Source: Flavobacterium sp. ACN6 (GTDB lineage Bacteria > Bacteroidota > Bacteroidia > Flavobacteriales > Flavobacteriaceae). Taken from it: a stretch of DNA of 64,000 nucleotides. The stretch is from NCBI RefSeq assembly GCF_002304005.1, contig NZ_MRCQ01000002.1:1-64000 (forward strand), written 5' to 3'. The notes under the pieces are model-generated. The model was not told the DNA's origin. It saw nothing but the letters and a program-made list of their open reading frames with translations, and made no database searches. The position numbers and the translations under genes were made by a program. Positions 43,476 to 52,830 of the stretch are shown piece after piece; position 1 is the first letter of the stretch, and the number at the start of each line of letters is the position of its first letter.

Positions 43476-43907
43476 TTAGGTATTTTGTTTCCAAGTGAAT
43501 GTATCGTTTTCAAACATTTCCTTACCAAAAATCGGCACATCGGTTTTTATCCAGTTTACGATTGCTTCTGTGGCTTCATAAACTTGTTTGCGCCGCGTTG
43601 CCGAAACAAAAACAAATAAACAGATTTCGCCCGCTTTTACAACGCCCAGACTGTGATAAATATGCATACAGGTTAAATCGAATTTAGCGAATGCCTTTTC
43701 ACGAATTGTATGCAAGGCTTCATTTGCCATATCCGTGTAAGCAGAATAATCAATTGCTGCCACAGTATTATCGTGAATTACATCGGCACGAACTTGTCCT
43801 AAAAAAATATTGTGCGCTCCAATCGTATATTTGGATTGGTGTTTGGCGATTGACTCGGCTATAAATTCAGGAGCAATTGGCCCTTCTACAAATACATTTT
43901 TACTCAT
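43476..43907 (-). CDS. moaE: Molybdopterin synthase catalytic subunit
   Basis: The 143-residue subunit inserts dithiolene sulfur into cPMP using thiocarboxylated MoaD. It shows GAHNIFLGQVRAD, HSLGVVKAGEICLFVFVSATRR (in two parts) and KTDVPIFGKE with the catalytic Lys. It belongs to the cofactor operon; 140 bp of repeats separate it from moeB. Confidence 0.95.
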   Translation of the reverse strand: MSKNVFVEGPIAPEFIAESIAKHQSKYTIGAHNIFLGQVRADVIHDNTVAAIDYSAYTDMANEALHTIREKAFAKFDLTCMHIYHSLGVVKAGEICLFVFVSATRRKQVYEATEAIVNWIKTDVPIFGKEMFENDTFTWKQNT

Positions 43908-43953
43908 TTTTTATGTTTTTTTGCCACTGATTACACATATTAAAAGCTTTTTT

Positions 43954-44022
43954 TGTCAGGCTGAGCAGAGTCGAAGCCTGATTGCAATTGGCATGCCATT
44001 CGACTTCGCTCAGGGTGACAAT
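43954..44022. repeat. Facing pair of TTCGACTTCGCTCAG-family repeats
   Basis: TTGTCAGGCTGAGCAGAGTCGAAG and, inverted, TTCGACTTCGCTCAGGGTGACAA lie about 20 bp apart between moeB and moaE, so the operon transcript can fold here. Confidence 0.8.
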
Positions 44023-44047
44023 CTAACTTATAATCTTTTTAATCTGG

Positions 44048-45124
44048 CTATAAATTTATCTCAGTTACTAATAATTGCTTCATTATCAAAGCACCTCCAG
44101 CAATACTTTTTATATTTTTAAACTGTTGTTTTTGAAGTAATTCTACTGCAATCTTACTTCTGATTCCAGACTGGCAAAAAATATAAATCGTTTGGTTTTT
44201 ATCCAATTTTTTAATTTCATTTTCTAAATTCATTAATGGAATCTGAATTTGATTTTTTAAACTAATTTTAGGCGACTCACCAATATTTCTAACATCTAAA
44301 AAAAGAACCTCATCATTATTAATTTCATCCAAAATCGATTCAAATTTCACTTCTTGAACCTCTTCTTCGTTGGTATTATATTTTTGATCAAAAGTTTCTT
44401 TATTCATTAAAAGAACGTCATTTTTATCGAAATCATATTTTTGCTGTTCGTTAGTCAGAATATTATAAACCAATATTTTACCGCTTAAAACTTCCCCTAT
44501 TCCCAAAATCATTTTTAGTACTTCATTCGCTTGAAGCATTCCAATAATTCCAACCGAAATTCCTATTACACCAGCATCTTCACAATTCAACGCATTATTA
44601 TTTTCGTCTGGATACAAACATCTGTAAGTTGGTCCGTTTTTATAATTAAAAACCGAAACTTGCCCTTGAAATCTAAAAATCGATCCATAAACCATTGGTT
44701 TATTCGCCACAAGACAAGCATCGTTTATTAAATATTTAATCGAAATATTATCTGTTGCATCTACAATAATATCATATTTTTCAAATAACGAAATGGCATT
44801 TTCTCCAGATAATTTTTCCGCGAAAGCGTTTACTATTATCGAAGGATTCAATTCAAGAATCATCAGTTTGGCTTCTTCTGCCTTCGATTTTCCAACTGCT
44901 GCAGTTTTATAAATCACCTGTCTGTGCAGATTCGAAACTTCAATACGATCATCATCCACAATTCCTATTTCGCCAACTCCTGCTGCAGCCAAATAAGGCA
45001 AAATAGCAGCCCCCAAACCGCCGGCACCAATAACCAAAACTTTAGCTTTTGATAATTTGTACTGACCTTCCTCTCCTATTTCTGGAAGAATCGTTTGTCG
45101 GTTATATCGGTTTGATGCATTCAT
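44048..45124 (-). CDS. moeB: Molybdopterin-synthase adenylyltransferase with C-terminal rhodanese domain
   Basis: The 358-residue E1-like enzyme adenylylates the MoaD C-terminus. The ATP motif is GAGGLGAAILPYLAAAGVG, with DDDRIEVSNLHRQ after it. The CxxC zinc pairs of E. coli MoeB are not visible. A rhodanese domain (about 265-358, active loop CQSGIRS) can supply the sulfur, so the protein may both activate and sulfurate MoaD, as in the MOCS3 type. moaD is 10 bp upstream. Confidence 0.92.
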   Translation of the reverse strand: MNASNRYNRQTILPEIGEEGQYKLSKAKVLVIGAGGLGAAILPYLAAAGVGEIGIVDDDRIEVSNLHRQVIYKTAAVGKSKAEEAKLMILELNPSIIVNAFAEKLSGENAISLFEKYDIIVDATDNISIKYLINDACLVANKPMVYGSIFRFQGQVSVFNYKNGPTYRCLYPDENNNALNCEDAGVIGISVGIIGMLQANEVLKMILGIGEVLSGKILVYNILTNEQQKYDFDKNDVLLMNKETFDQKYNTNEEEVQEVKFESILDEINNDEVLFLDVRNIGESPKISLKNQIQIPLMNLENEIKKLDKNQTIYIFCQSGIRSKIAVELLQKQQFKNIKSIAGGALIMKQLLVTEINL

Positions 45125-45134
45125 AAATTAATTT

Positions 45135-45371
45135 TTATCCTCCTGCGAAAGGCGGTAACAAAGCCACAATATCATTAGTTTGTAATTTATAATCTGTTGC
45201 TTTTGAAACTATTTTTTGATTTACAGCCACACTAAAAGAAAGCGATTCAAATTGGTATTTTTCGTCTAAATCATGCAACAGATCCTGCAGCGAAACTTCG
45301 GCGAAAGCCACTTTTTCAAACTCACATTTTGTCTTTTCAGCAACAGCTCCAAAATATTTAACCTCAATCAT
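45135..45371 (-). CDS. moaD: Molybdopterin synthase sulfur-carrier subunit
   Basis: The 78-residue beta-grasp protein ends in VALLPPFAGG with the C-terminal Gly-Gly that is adenylylated and thiocarboxylated. It lies 2 bp after cobA and 10 bp before moeB, its activating enzyme. Confidence 0.93.
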   Translation of the reverse strand: MIEVKYFGAVAEKTKCEFEKVAFAEVSLQDLLHDLDEKYQFESLSFSVAVNQKIVSKATDYKLQTNDIVALLPPFAGG

Positions 45372-45373
45372 TT

Positions 45374-46168
45374 TTATAAATTTAAATTCTGAAAAATGAA
45401 TTCATCTTCAAAATGTTCCTGAAAATAGGAAATCCAGCTTGAAGTATTTCTAACCACTTCGCCAATTACAATAATAGCAGGCGATGAAATGTTTTTCTCC
45501 GATACCAATTTAGTGATTGTATTGATAGTACCAATTACTTTTTGCTCTGAATTTTTTGTTCCGTTTTGAATAATCGCAATTGGAAGATCATCATTTCTGT
45601 TTTCCTGATAAATAGAGATGATCTCGTCTAGTTTATGCATTCCCATTAAAATAACTACGGTCGCAGCCGATTTTGAAGCCAAATGAACATCTTTTGACAA
45701 TTTATGATCTGAAGTTGTTCCAGTGATAACCCAAAAACTTTCTGCCACTTTTCGTTGTGTCAAACTAATTCCAACTGAAGCAGGAACTCCCAGCGCAGAG
45801 GAAATTCCAGGAACAATAGCGGTTTCAATTCCAAATTCTTCTGCAAACTCGATTTCTTCGCTTCCTCTTCCAAAAACAAATGGATCTCCGCCTTTTAAAC
45901 GTACCACATGTCCGTGACTTTTTGCCATCGAAACAATTAAATCATTAATCTGATCTTGCGTATAAGCGTGACATCCTAAACGTTTTCCAACAAAAACAAT
46001 TTCGGCGTTTGATGCATATTCTAATAATTCTTCGTTTACCAAAGCATCGTACAAAACTACATCGGCACTTTTTAAAGCTTTAATCGCTTTCATCGTAATC
46101 AGCTCAACATCTCCCGGACCTGCGCCAACAATAGTCAATTTTGGTGTTCTTAAGTTTTGCATAATCAT
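45374..46168 (-). CDS. cobA: Uroporphyrinogen-III C-methyltransferase
   Basis: The 264-residue SUMT makes precorrin-2, the first step to siroheme. Motifs are VGAGPGDVELITMKA, LYDALV, VRLKGGDPFVFGRGSEE and VPGISSA. Its place in the molybdenum-cofactor operon couples siroheme for NirB with the cofactor for nitrate reductase. A second ATG two codons inside is an equally good start. The gene is directly next to mobA. Confidence 0.95.
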   Translation of the reverse strand: MIMQNLRTPKLTIVGAGPGDVELITMKAIKALKSADVVLYDALVNEELLEYASNAEIVFVGKRLGCHAYTQDQINDLIVSMAKSHGHVVRLKGGDPFVFGRGSEEIEFAEEFGIETAIVPGISSALGVPASVGISLTQRKVAESFWVITGTTSDHKLSKDVHLASKSAATVVILMGMHKLDEIISIYQENRNDDLPIAIIQNGTKNSEQKVIGTINTITKLVSEKNISSPAIIVIGEVVRNTSSWISYFQEHFEDEFIFQNLNL

Positions 46169-46741
46169 TTAACTTAAATTGATATTCAGATCATTTAATT
46201 CGTCTGCCGAATTAATATTGGTTAAAGGAAAGTTTTCACTTTCTTCTATATTGATAATTTGATGTGGTAATTTAGCCAGCAAATCCATCATTTTTAATTG
46301 ATTAGAATCGATTGCTTCTTTAATTACGGGAACAATATTTTTAGAATAAATTCCAATTAAAGGATGTGTTTTACTTTCGGAAGCAAAAATTGTAATACCT
46401 GCTTCTTTAGTATGTTTTGAAATTAATTCCTGTAATAATTCGGTTGAAATTAACGGAATATCACAGCTTAAAATCAGATTGAATTCGGTTTCAGAATGTG
46501 ATAATGCAGTGTAAATTCCACCCAGCGGACCTTTATCTACAATTAAATCTGGAATTTTTTCATACTGCAGATAATCGTATTCTTTAGATGCTGTAATAAT
46601 CTTTATTTGATCTGTAATTGGCAGAATGGCCTGAATTATATGCTCTATGAATGGTTTATCCTGAAACAAAACCAATCCTTTTTCTGACTGCATTCTGGAG
46701 CTTTTTCCACCGCAAAGAATAAATACTGTTAGTGTTTCCAT
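46169..46741 (-). CDS. mobA: Molybdenum cofactor guanylyltransferase
   Basis: The 190-residue nucleotidyltransferase attaches GMP to Mo-molybdopterin, giving the bis-MGD form used by both molybdoenzymes in this window. Motifs are LCGGKSSRMQSEKG (GGxSxRM type), the acidic SCDIPLIS and the GPLGGIYTAL loop. Confidence 0.92.
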   Translation of the reverse strand: METLTVFILCGGKSSRMQSEKGLVLFQDKPFIEHIIQAILPITDQIKIITASKEYDYLQYEKIPDLIVDKGPLGGIYTALSHSETEFNLILSCDIPLISTELLQELISKHTKEAGITIFASESKTHPLIGIYSKNIVPVIKEAIDSNQLKMMDLLAKLPHQIINIEESENFPLTNINSADELNDLNINLS

Positions 46742-46780
46742 AGTTTTTTTTGTTTCAGGTTTCAGTTTGAAATGAGAAAA

Positions 46781-46920
46781 ATTTTACCGCAAAGTGCGCT
46801 AAGTTTTTTTATTCATTTAGTATGCTGTGCTTTTAAATTAAGTTCGCAAAGCTTTGCGCACTTAACTTTACTATTTCTATAAACCGCTTTTACAACACCT
46901 TGCGTACTTTGCGGTTAATT
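46781..46920. repeat. Imperfect inverted repeat (TTACCGCAAAGTGCGCTAAG family)
   Basis: The ends TTACCGCAAAGTGCGC and GTACTTTGCGGTTAA are imperfect inverse complements, and a TTCGCAAAGCTTTGCG palindrome lies in the middle. It sits inside the cofactor operon between mobA and the TauE-type gene. Confidence 0.7.
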
Positions 46921-46932
46921 CTATTATTACTT

Positions 46933-47679
46933 TCACGGAAAAATCAATTTAACGCTTGCCATTAAAATCACTGTTCCTAAAACCATTTTTAATGTTCTGT
47001 TAGAAAAAGATCCGCTTCCGTAATAGCCTCCGAGCATTCCTCCAATAACAGCAATCGGAACTAAATAAAGACTATCCATCGGGATTGTTTTTCCTCCTAA
47101 AAGAAATCCGAGCATACCTGCAAATGAATTCACAAAAATGAATAAACTCGAAATTGCTGCAGATTCTTTGACCGATGCCCATCCTAAAAACAATAAAATT
47201 GGACTTAGGATAATTCCCCCGCCAATTCCTAACATTCCAGATAACAATCCGATTGCGAAACCAATTGCCAATGCAAACGGAAGATTAATTTTTACTTCTT
47301 CTTTTTCCTTGAAATTAAATATTCCAAACAATCTCAGAGCGGCAAAAACCAATACAATTCCTAAAATTATTTTATAAATCGTATTATCTAAAGTTACAAA
47401 TCCGCCAATAAATGCCGCTGGAATTGAAGCAATTGCAAACGGATAAAAGAGTTTAGGTTTGAAATAATTTTTTCGATAATAAAACAAAAAAGAAATACTA
47501 GATACAAACAAATTCAATAATAAAGCCGATGGTTTCATAATTGAAATTGGAAATGCAAAAATGCTCATTAAAGCTAAATATCCCGAAGCACCGCCATGTC
47601 CAACGCTTGAATATAAAAATGCAATGATAATTAATGCAAAACTGAATAGTAGTATGTTTTCGGAACTTAGGAGATTCAT
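46933..47679 (-). CDS. TauE/SafE-family membrane exporter
   Basis: The 248-residue protein has about eight membrane helices and the family repeats FLYSSVGHGGASGYLALMS (in the first half) and GLLSGMLGIGGGIILSPILL (in the second). The family exports sulfite and organosulfonates. In a molybdenum-cofactor and nitrate context it could handle nitrite, sulfite or an oxyanion such as molybdate; sequence does not decide. Confidence 0.88.
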   Translation of the reverse strand: MNLLSSENILLFSFALIIIAFLYSSVGHGGASGYLALMSIFAFPISIMKPSALLLNLFVSSISFLFYYRKNYFKPKLFYPFAIASIPAAFIGGFVTLDNTIYKIILGIVLVFAALRLFGIFNFKEKEEVKINLPFALAIGFAIGLLSGMLGIGGGIILSPILLFLGWASVKESAAISSLFIFVNSFAGMLGFLLGGKTIPMDSLYLVPIAVIGGMLGGYYGSGSFSNRTLKMVLGTVILMASVKLIFP

Positions 47680-47809
47680 TATGTTTTTGTTTCAGGTTTT
47701 GTTTGTTTCAGATTTCAGGCTCTGACTTTATGTTTTTATTTACATAACTGCTTTTTATCTTGATGCCCAAAAATCTATTTTCTTTATTCTATTCTCTAAA
47801 ATCTAAAGT

Positions 47810-48982
47810 CTAATCTATTGGTAATAATGTTACAAGCTGCTCTTTTTTATATTCTTCAACATCTTCTGGAACAATCAGTAAACTATTGGCAACTGCAAAA
47901 GTATTAAGCATTGCAGAACTTTGTCCATCAAGAACTGTGACATTTGTTTCGTCGTATTTTGCTTTTAAAAACAATGTTTTTCCAGTATTATTTTTAATAT
48001 CCGAATTTAATTTTCTAACGACTTTGGTTTTATGAATTTCTGAAAATCCCATTCTGTTTTTAATTGCCGGAGATACATAAATGTAAAAATTCGTCAGCGA
48101 TGAAGCTGGATTCCCAGGTAAAGCAAAAACTAATGTTTCCTCTTTTGAACCAAAAAACATTGGCTTTCCAGGTTTCTGATTGATTTTATAAAACAATTCA
48201 TGAACTCCGTTTTGCAATAAAGCTTCTTTTACAAAATCATAATCTCCAACTGAAATGCCGCCCGAAATTAAAACGACATCATATTTTTTCAGAATATTTT
48301 TAAGCGCACTTTTTGTTGCTTTCAAATTATCTTTTACTCGGTAAACTTTCGTTTTCTTAATTCCGATTGTTTGCAAAGCTGCTTCGAGCATTATTGAATT
48401 GCTTTCAAATATTTTTCCTTTCTTTAGTTTTTTCCCTGGCTGTACTAATTCGTTTCCAGTAACTAAAATGGCAACTTTTGGCTTTTTATAAACCTTAACC
48501 TCAGTAATTCCCAAACAGGCTAAAAATCCGATTGCAGCGGGTGTAATTAAAGTATTGGCTTCAAATACCACATCATCTTTAGCAATTTGTTCTCCTTTTG
48601 GACGAACGTTTGAAAGCTTTTCAGGCATTGTTGCAATCAAAATCGAATCTTTATTTGCCATTACATGTTCCTGCATCACAACTGTATCGGCATCATCTGG
48701 AACAAAAGCGCCTGTAAATATTCGAATTGCTTCGTTTGGTTCCAGTTTTATATTTGAATGATCTCCAGCCTGCGAAGTTCCAACAATATCGTATTGATGT
48801 TTGACACCGTGCATAAAAGCATAGCCGTCCATTGCCGATTGACGAAACGGCGGCATATGAATTGGCGAAATCACTTTTTCTGCCAAAACGTAACCCAGCG
48901 CTTTGCTGACCGCTATAAACTTTGTCGGCATTTTAGCACTATTCGCTTCAATAATTGATATGGCTTCTTCTACTTGAATCAT
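47810..48982 (-). CDS. moeA: Molybdopterin molybdenumtransferase
   Basis: The 390-residue enzyme inserts molybdate into adenylylated molybdopterin. Family motifs are PPFRQSAMDGYAF, NSIMLEAAL, ISGGISVGDYDFVKEAL and FALPGNPASSL. It is the first gene of the cofactor operon and follows a promoter with the same TACTTATATTTG core as nirB. Confidence 0.95.
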   Translation of the reverse strand: MIQVEEAISIIEANSAKMPTKFIAVSKALGYVLAEKVISPIHMPPFRQSAMDGYAFMHGVKHQYDIVGTSQAGDHSNIKLEPNEAIRIFTGAFVPDDADTVVMQEHVMANKDSILIATMPEKLSNVRPKGEQIAKDDVVFEANTLITPAAIGFLACLGITEVKVYKKPKVAILVTGNELVQPGKKLKKGKIFESNSIMLEAALQTIGIKKTKVYRVKDNLKATKSALKNILKKYDVVLISGGISVGDYDFVKEALLQNGVHELFYKINQKPGKPMFFGSKEETLVFALPGNPASSLTNFYIYVSPAIKNRMGFSEIHKTKVVRKLNSDIKNNTGKTLFLKAKYDETNVTVLDGQSSAMLNTFAVANSLLIVPEDVEEYKKEQLVTLLPID

Positions 48983-49019
48983 TATGGCTATTTTGTTGTA
49001 AGCAAAAAAATACTTATTA

Positions 49020-49034
49020 CAAATATAAGTATTT
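49020..49034 (-). promoter_or_regulatory. moeA (cofactor operon) promoter with NarL-like box
   Basis: On the minus strand AAATACTTATATTTG (49034-49020) is identical to the nirB promoter core. TACTTAT overlaps the -7 element TATATTTG, and further ATAAGTA words lie on either side. No TTG is present at -33. The start site would be about 25-30 nt before the ATG. Confidence 0.65.
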
Positions 49035-49149
49035 TTACTTAGTTAAAATTATAAGTTATCTAAATATTTTAAAAAATATAAATTTAGGATAATTCTTTTA
49101 AATACTTTCAGAAAAACTCAAATAGCTTTTGATTTTGAAATGATTGCCT

Positions 49150-49398
49150 TTACTTTTTTCTAAAGTTACCTTTTGGAAGGTAATAAAGCCATGCAAATCC
49201 AATAAAAAATAGAATTGCTGAGGCTATAAAAGCAGGAATTAAAATTTCTTTATTGTCTTCTAATGCATTATTTAAAGAAGCATATAGAAGCCATATTTGA
49301 ATACTGACATTTAAGATTAAAATAAAAATAAGTGTCGAAAGTATATTATTCAGTTTGTTAGGATTTGCCGGATTCTGGCTTCGTCTAAAAGTACTCAT
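49150..49398 (-). CDS. DUF6755-like small membrane protein
   Basis: The 82-residue protein has two hydrophobic helices (about 19-40 and 52-73) joined by an acidic loop and ends in a basic tail. It resembles the small DUF6755 proteins found with this type of molybdoenzyme operon. It lies 15 bp after the Rieske gene, so it may be a small subunit of, or help to anchor, the complex. No function is known to me. Confidence 0.65.
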   Translation of the reverse strand: MSTFRRSQNPANPNKLNNILSTLIFILILNVSIQIWLLYASLNNALEDNKEILIPAFIASAILFFIGFAWLYYLPKGNFRKK

Positions 49399-49413
49399 GT
49401 CTACAAATTTAAA

Positions 49414-49935
49414 TTACACATTTAAGCTGTCTTTTTTCTCGATTAAAGCTTTTACGAAAACGGCATTTTCTTTAAATACAACCTCTAATTGCGGTAAAGC
49501 TCTTGGAGGCGGTCCTGCAATTACATCGCCGGTCATGGCATCGAAAGAACCTTCGTGGCAAGGACAATGTATTATTCCTGTTCCCGGTTTATAAAATACG
49601 GAGCAGGAAAGATGGGTGCATTTTTGCTCATAAGCTCTAAATTCGCCGCTTTCCAAGTGAATTAATATATACGGAATTGTACTTCCTTCTAACACAAATC
49701 CTCTTGTTCCGCCAACAGGAACATCTTCTTTATTGCAGATAAAATGCTCTCCTTGCACTTCTTCTTTTGGTAATAAAAAAGCTTTTGCGGTTACAAATCC
49801 GCTTCCTACCATTAAGCCGCCGGAAACAAGAGTCAGGAATTTAGCAAAATCGCGTCGGCTGACCTGAGTTGATTCCTGTTTTTTTATGGGGAAATCTTTT
49901 TTCCAGTTTTGATTTAAATTATCTTCTTTTGACAT
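49414..49935 (-). CDS. Tat-exported Rieske [2Fe-2S] protein
   Basis: The 173-residue protein has a twin-arginine signal (SRRDFAKFL, Arg27-Arg28) followed by a hydrophobic stretch that can stay as an anchor. The Rieske ligands are Cys106 and His108 (CTHLSC) and Cys124 and His127 (CPCHEGSF), with the disulfide cysteines 111 and 126. The Rieske domain should face the periplasm and accept electrons from quinol, as in bc-type complexes. It is encoded 9 bp after the ferredoxin gene in the molybdoenzyme operon. Confidence 0.92.
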   Translation of the reverse strand: MSKEDNLNQNWKKDFPIKKQESTQVSRRDFAKFLTLVSGGLMVGSGFVTAKAFLLPKEEVQGEHFICNKEDVPVGGTRGFVLEGSTIPYILIHLESGEFRAYEQKCTHLSCSVFYKPGTGIIHCPCHEGSFDAMTGDVIAGPPPRALPQLEVVFKENAVFVKALIEKKDSLNV

Positions 49936-49944
49936 GATTCTGAT

Positions 49945-50514
49945 TTAATAAATTCTTAATTCTGTACTGCCTTTTGGCATCATAATATTGACTTTTGTTT
50001 TGACTTTTTCCTGTCCAAAAATAAAGTTGTTGACAGGCGTACTATTCGGTCTCATTTCTTCAATTTGTTCTCTTGTTCCGTAAAACAGTGCTCCACTTGG
50101 GCAAACTGTTGCGCACATTGGCTTTTTGCCCACGCTTGTTCTGTCGTAGCACATTGTACATTTCATCATCAAATCGTATTCTTCAACTTTTTTAGGCACT
50201 CCAAAAGGGCAGGCCATAACGCAGTTTGAACATCCAATACATCTTTCTGTACTTGCAGTATGAACTACTCCAAATTCGTCCTGCGAAATAGCATCGGCGG
50301 GACAAACATTGGCGCAAACTGGATCTTCGCAATGCATACAAACTTGTACTGTTGTTTGAATTGTCGATGAGCGATCTACGTAATTTACACTGATTAATGT
50401 TTGCTGCCCATTTGTTTCACATTCGGCGCAAGCCATTTCGCAGGCTTTACAGCCAATACAGCGCTGCATGTCTACAAAAAATTCTTCACTTGTATTAAAA
50501 TTTGTCAAATTCAT
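49945..50514 (-). CDS. Ferredoxin-like subunit with four [4Fe-4S] clusters (NarH/DmsB type)
   Basis: The 189-residue protein has four Cys groups: [35 protein letters not shown] and CTMCYDR with CATVC. This is the arrangement of electron-transfer subunits of molybdoenzymes such as DmsB and NarH. It has no signal peptide and should sit in the cytoplasm next to the catalytic subunit, whose gene is 19 bp upstream. Confidence 0.92.
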   Translation of the reverse strand: MNLTNFNTSEEFFVDMQRCIGCKACEMACAECETNGQQTLISVNYVDRSSTIQTTVQVCMHCEDPVCANVCPADAISQDEFGVVHTASTERCIGCSNCVMACPFGVPKKVEEYDLMMKCTMCYDRTSVGKKPMCATVCPSGALFYGTREQIEEMRPNSTPVNNFIFGQEKVKTKVNIMMPKGSTELRIY

Positions 50515-50533
50515 AAGTTCTCTTTTTTATAGA

Positions 50534-52750
50534 TTAAACACTTGCATACGCTTCAGATTCTTTGGCTGGCGGTGCTATTTTTCCTTGTGGATCTAATAGA
50601 CAAGCGCACACTTTAAACTCTGGAATTTTAGAAATAGGATCAAGAGTTCCAGGCGTTAATTGATTGGCAGACTTACTTCCCGGCCAGTGATACGGGATAA
50701 AAACAGTATCTTTTCTAATTGTTTCTACAATATTTGCCGGAAAAATTCCTTCTCCTCTTCGAGTTGCAACTCGTACTAATTCTCTCTGCTTGATTCCGTA
50801 TTTTGCAGCCAATTCGGGATGAATTTCCAACATTGGTTCAGGAAATTGATCTACCAGTTTTCCAATTCGGCGTGTTTGGGTTCCGCTTAAATATTGCGAA
50901 ACGACACGGCCTGTAGTCAATGTTATTGGATATTCTTCATCTGTAACTTCGCCAGGCAATTTATAAGGCGCAGGATTAAAATGTGCTTTTCCGTCTGGCG
51001 TTTTAAACTTTTTATCTTCCCATAATCTTGGTGTTCCGGGATGATCTTCTGTAGGACAAGGCCAGAAAACGCTCATATTATCTTCGACTTTTTTATAAGT
51101 AATTCCAAAATAATCAGCCGTTCCGCCTTTGGAAGCTACTCTTAGTTCGTTGAAAATTTCTTCGCTATTATCATAAGTAAATTTATCTTCTTCGCCCAGC
51201 CTTTTGGCTATTTCTAGTAATATAGAAGTATCGGTTCTGGCTTCTCCCGGAGGCGTAACCGCTTGCCTGATTCTAATTACTCTTCCTTCGGCAGAAGTTG
51301 TAGTTCCTTCTTCTTCTTCCTGTAAAGAGCCTGCTAAAACAATATCCGCATGGCGGGCTGTTTCATTTAGGAAGAAATCAATACAAACGTAAAACTCCAG
51401 CTTTTCTAGTGCAGTTCTTACATAATTATTGTTTGGAAGTGAAACCAGCGGATTGAAACAAATCGAAATCAATCCTTTAATTTCGTCTCTGTGAATCGCT
51501 TCTATAATTTCATAAGCAGTAAGTCCTTTTCCAGGCATATCTTTTTCGTCGATTCCCCAAACTTCAGAAATATATTTTCTGTGTTCTGGGTTTTCAATGT
51601 CGCGGTTTCCCGGCAATTGATCACATTTATGACCGTGTTCTCTTCCGCCCTGACCGTTTCCTTGTCCAGTAATCGTACCATAACCGCAATAAGGTTTTCC
51701 AATTCTTCCTGTTGCCAAAACGAGATTAATACAGCCTAATACATTATCAACACCTTTTGAGTGATGTTCGATTCCTCTAGCATGCAGTAAAAAACTTGTC
51801 TTTGCTTTTCCCCATAATTCTGCAGCCGCTTTTATTTTTTCTTTATCAATTCCAGTAACTTCTTCTGCCCATTCTAAAGTGTACTCTTTTACAGCGTCAA
51901 TTGTTTCCTGAAATCCGGAAGTATAATTATCAATAAAATCATGATCCAGCATATCGTGATCTACTAAATACTTTAGCATTGCACCGTATAATGCCGAATC
52001 TGTTCCTGGTTTTACATCGAGATGAATATCTGCAGTTCTTGCTAAAGGAATCATTCGTGGATCAATCACAATTAATTTTGCACCGCGGTCTCTTGCTTTC
52101 CAGATCCAATGTGTTAGGGTTGGAAAAGTTTCGCTGATATTGGCTCCGGTTACAATAATCACTTCTGCATATTCTAAATCAGAATAATTGTTTGAAGCGC
52201 GGTCTAATCCAAATGCTTTTTTATTTCCTGCTCCGGCACTTACCATACAAAGTCTTCCATTGTAATCGAGGTTCCTAGTTTTTAACGCGACTCGGGCAAA
52301 TTTTCCAACTAAATAACTTTTTTCATTGGTTAATGAAACTCCAGATAACATAGAAAAGGCATGTTTCCCATACTTTTCCTGAATTCGTTTTATTTCAGAA
52401 ATGGTTTTATCCATAGCATCATCCCAAGAAACCTTTTCAAACCCTTTTCCTTCTACTCTTTGTATGGGATGTAAAAGTCGGTCTGGATGATTATTTTGAA
52501 GATATCTTTGAACGCCTTTTGGACACAAACGCCCTTCGTTGAAAGGAAATTCCATCCAAGGTTCAAAACCTACTACTTTATTTTCTTTTACTAATAACTG
52601 AATTCCACACTGCATGCCGCAAAAACAACAATGCGTTTTTACGACGTCATCTGGTTCATCTCTTCCATCGTAACCATCTATAGGCGCATAGTTTAAATGC
52701 GGACCAAATGCTTCAATTATTTTTTCAGTTGATACGGGTAGTTTTGCCAT
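50534..52750 (-). CDS. Cytoplasmic molybdopterin oxidoreductase, NapA/NasA-clade nitrate-reductase-like
   Basis: The 738-residue catalytic subunit has an N-terminal [4Fe-4S] site (Cys41, Cys44, Cys48, Cys76), bis-MGD binding domains and Cys168 ([10 protein letters not shown]) at the Mo-ligand position used in NapA/NasA. It lacks a Tat signal, so it works in the cytoplasm. It is about as long as NasA without the BFD tail, and a second enzyme next to the assimilatory one at 35412. Neighbouring transporter, ferredoxin, Rieske and cytochrome genes suggest quinol-linked nitrate reduction. Another oxyanion substrate is possible. Confidence 0.88.
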   Translation of the reverse strand: MAKLPVSTEKIIEAFGPHLNYAPIDGYDGRDEPDDVVKTHCCFCGMQCGIQLLVKENKVVGFEPWMEFPFNEGRLCPKGVQRYLQNNHPDRLLHPIQRVEGKGFEKVSWDDAMDKTISEIKRIQEKYGKHAFSMLSGVSLTNEKSYLVGKFARVALKTRNLDYNGRLCMVSAGAGNKKAFGLDRASNNYSDLEYAEVIIVTGANISETFPTLTHWIWKARDRGAKLIVIDPRMIPLARTADIHLDVKPGTDSALYGAMLKYLVDHDMLDHDFIDNYTSGFQETIDAVKEYTLEWAEEVTGIDKEKIKAAAELWGKAKTSFLLHARGIEHHSKGVDNVLGCINLVLATGRIGKPYCGYGTITGQGNGQGGREHGHKCDQLPGNRDIENPEHRKYISEVWGIDEKDMPGKGLTAYEIIEAIHRDEIKGLISICFNPLVSLPNNNYVRTALEKLEFYVCIDFFLNETARHADIVLAGSLQEEEEGTTTSAEGRVIRIRQAVTPPGEARTDTSILLEIAKRLGEEDKFTYDNSEEIFNELRVASKGGTADYFGITYKKVEDNMSVFWPCPTEDHPGTPRLWEDKKFKTPDGKAHFNPAPYKLPGEVTDEEYPITLTTGRVVSQYLSGTQTRRIGKLVDQFPEPMLEIHPELAAKYGIKQRELVRVATRRGEGIFPANIVETIRKDTVFIPYHWPGSKSANQLTPGTLDPISKIPEFKVCACLLDPQGKIAPPAKESEAYASV

Positions 52751-52771
52751 ATTTTTTAGTTTTCAGTTTTC

Positions 52772-52813
52772 GGTCGCAGTTTTCAGTTTAGCCTGTAAAC
52801 TAAAAACTGCGAC
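52772..52813. repeat. Hairpin repeat (CGCAGTTTTCAGTTTA family)
   Basis: CGGTCGCAGTTTTCAGTTTA and TAAACTAAAAACTGCGACTG are near-perfect inverse complements with a 5-nt loop. It lies between the cytochrome and catalytic-subunit genes of one operon. Confidence 0.8.
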
Positions 52814-52830
52814 TGAATACTTTTTTATAA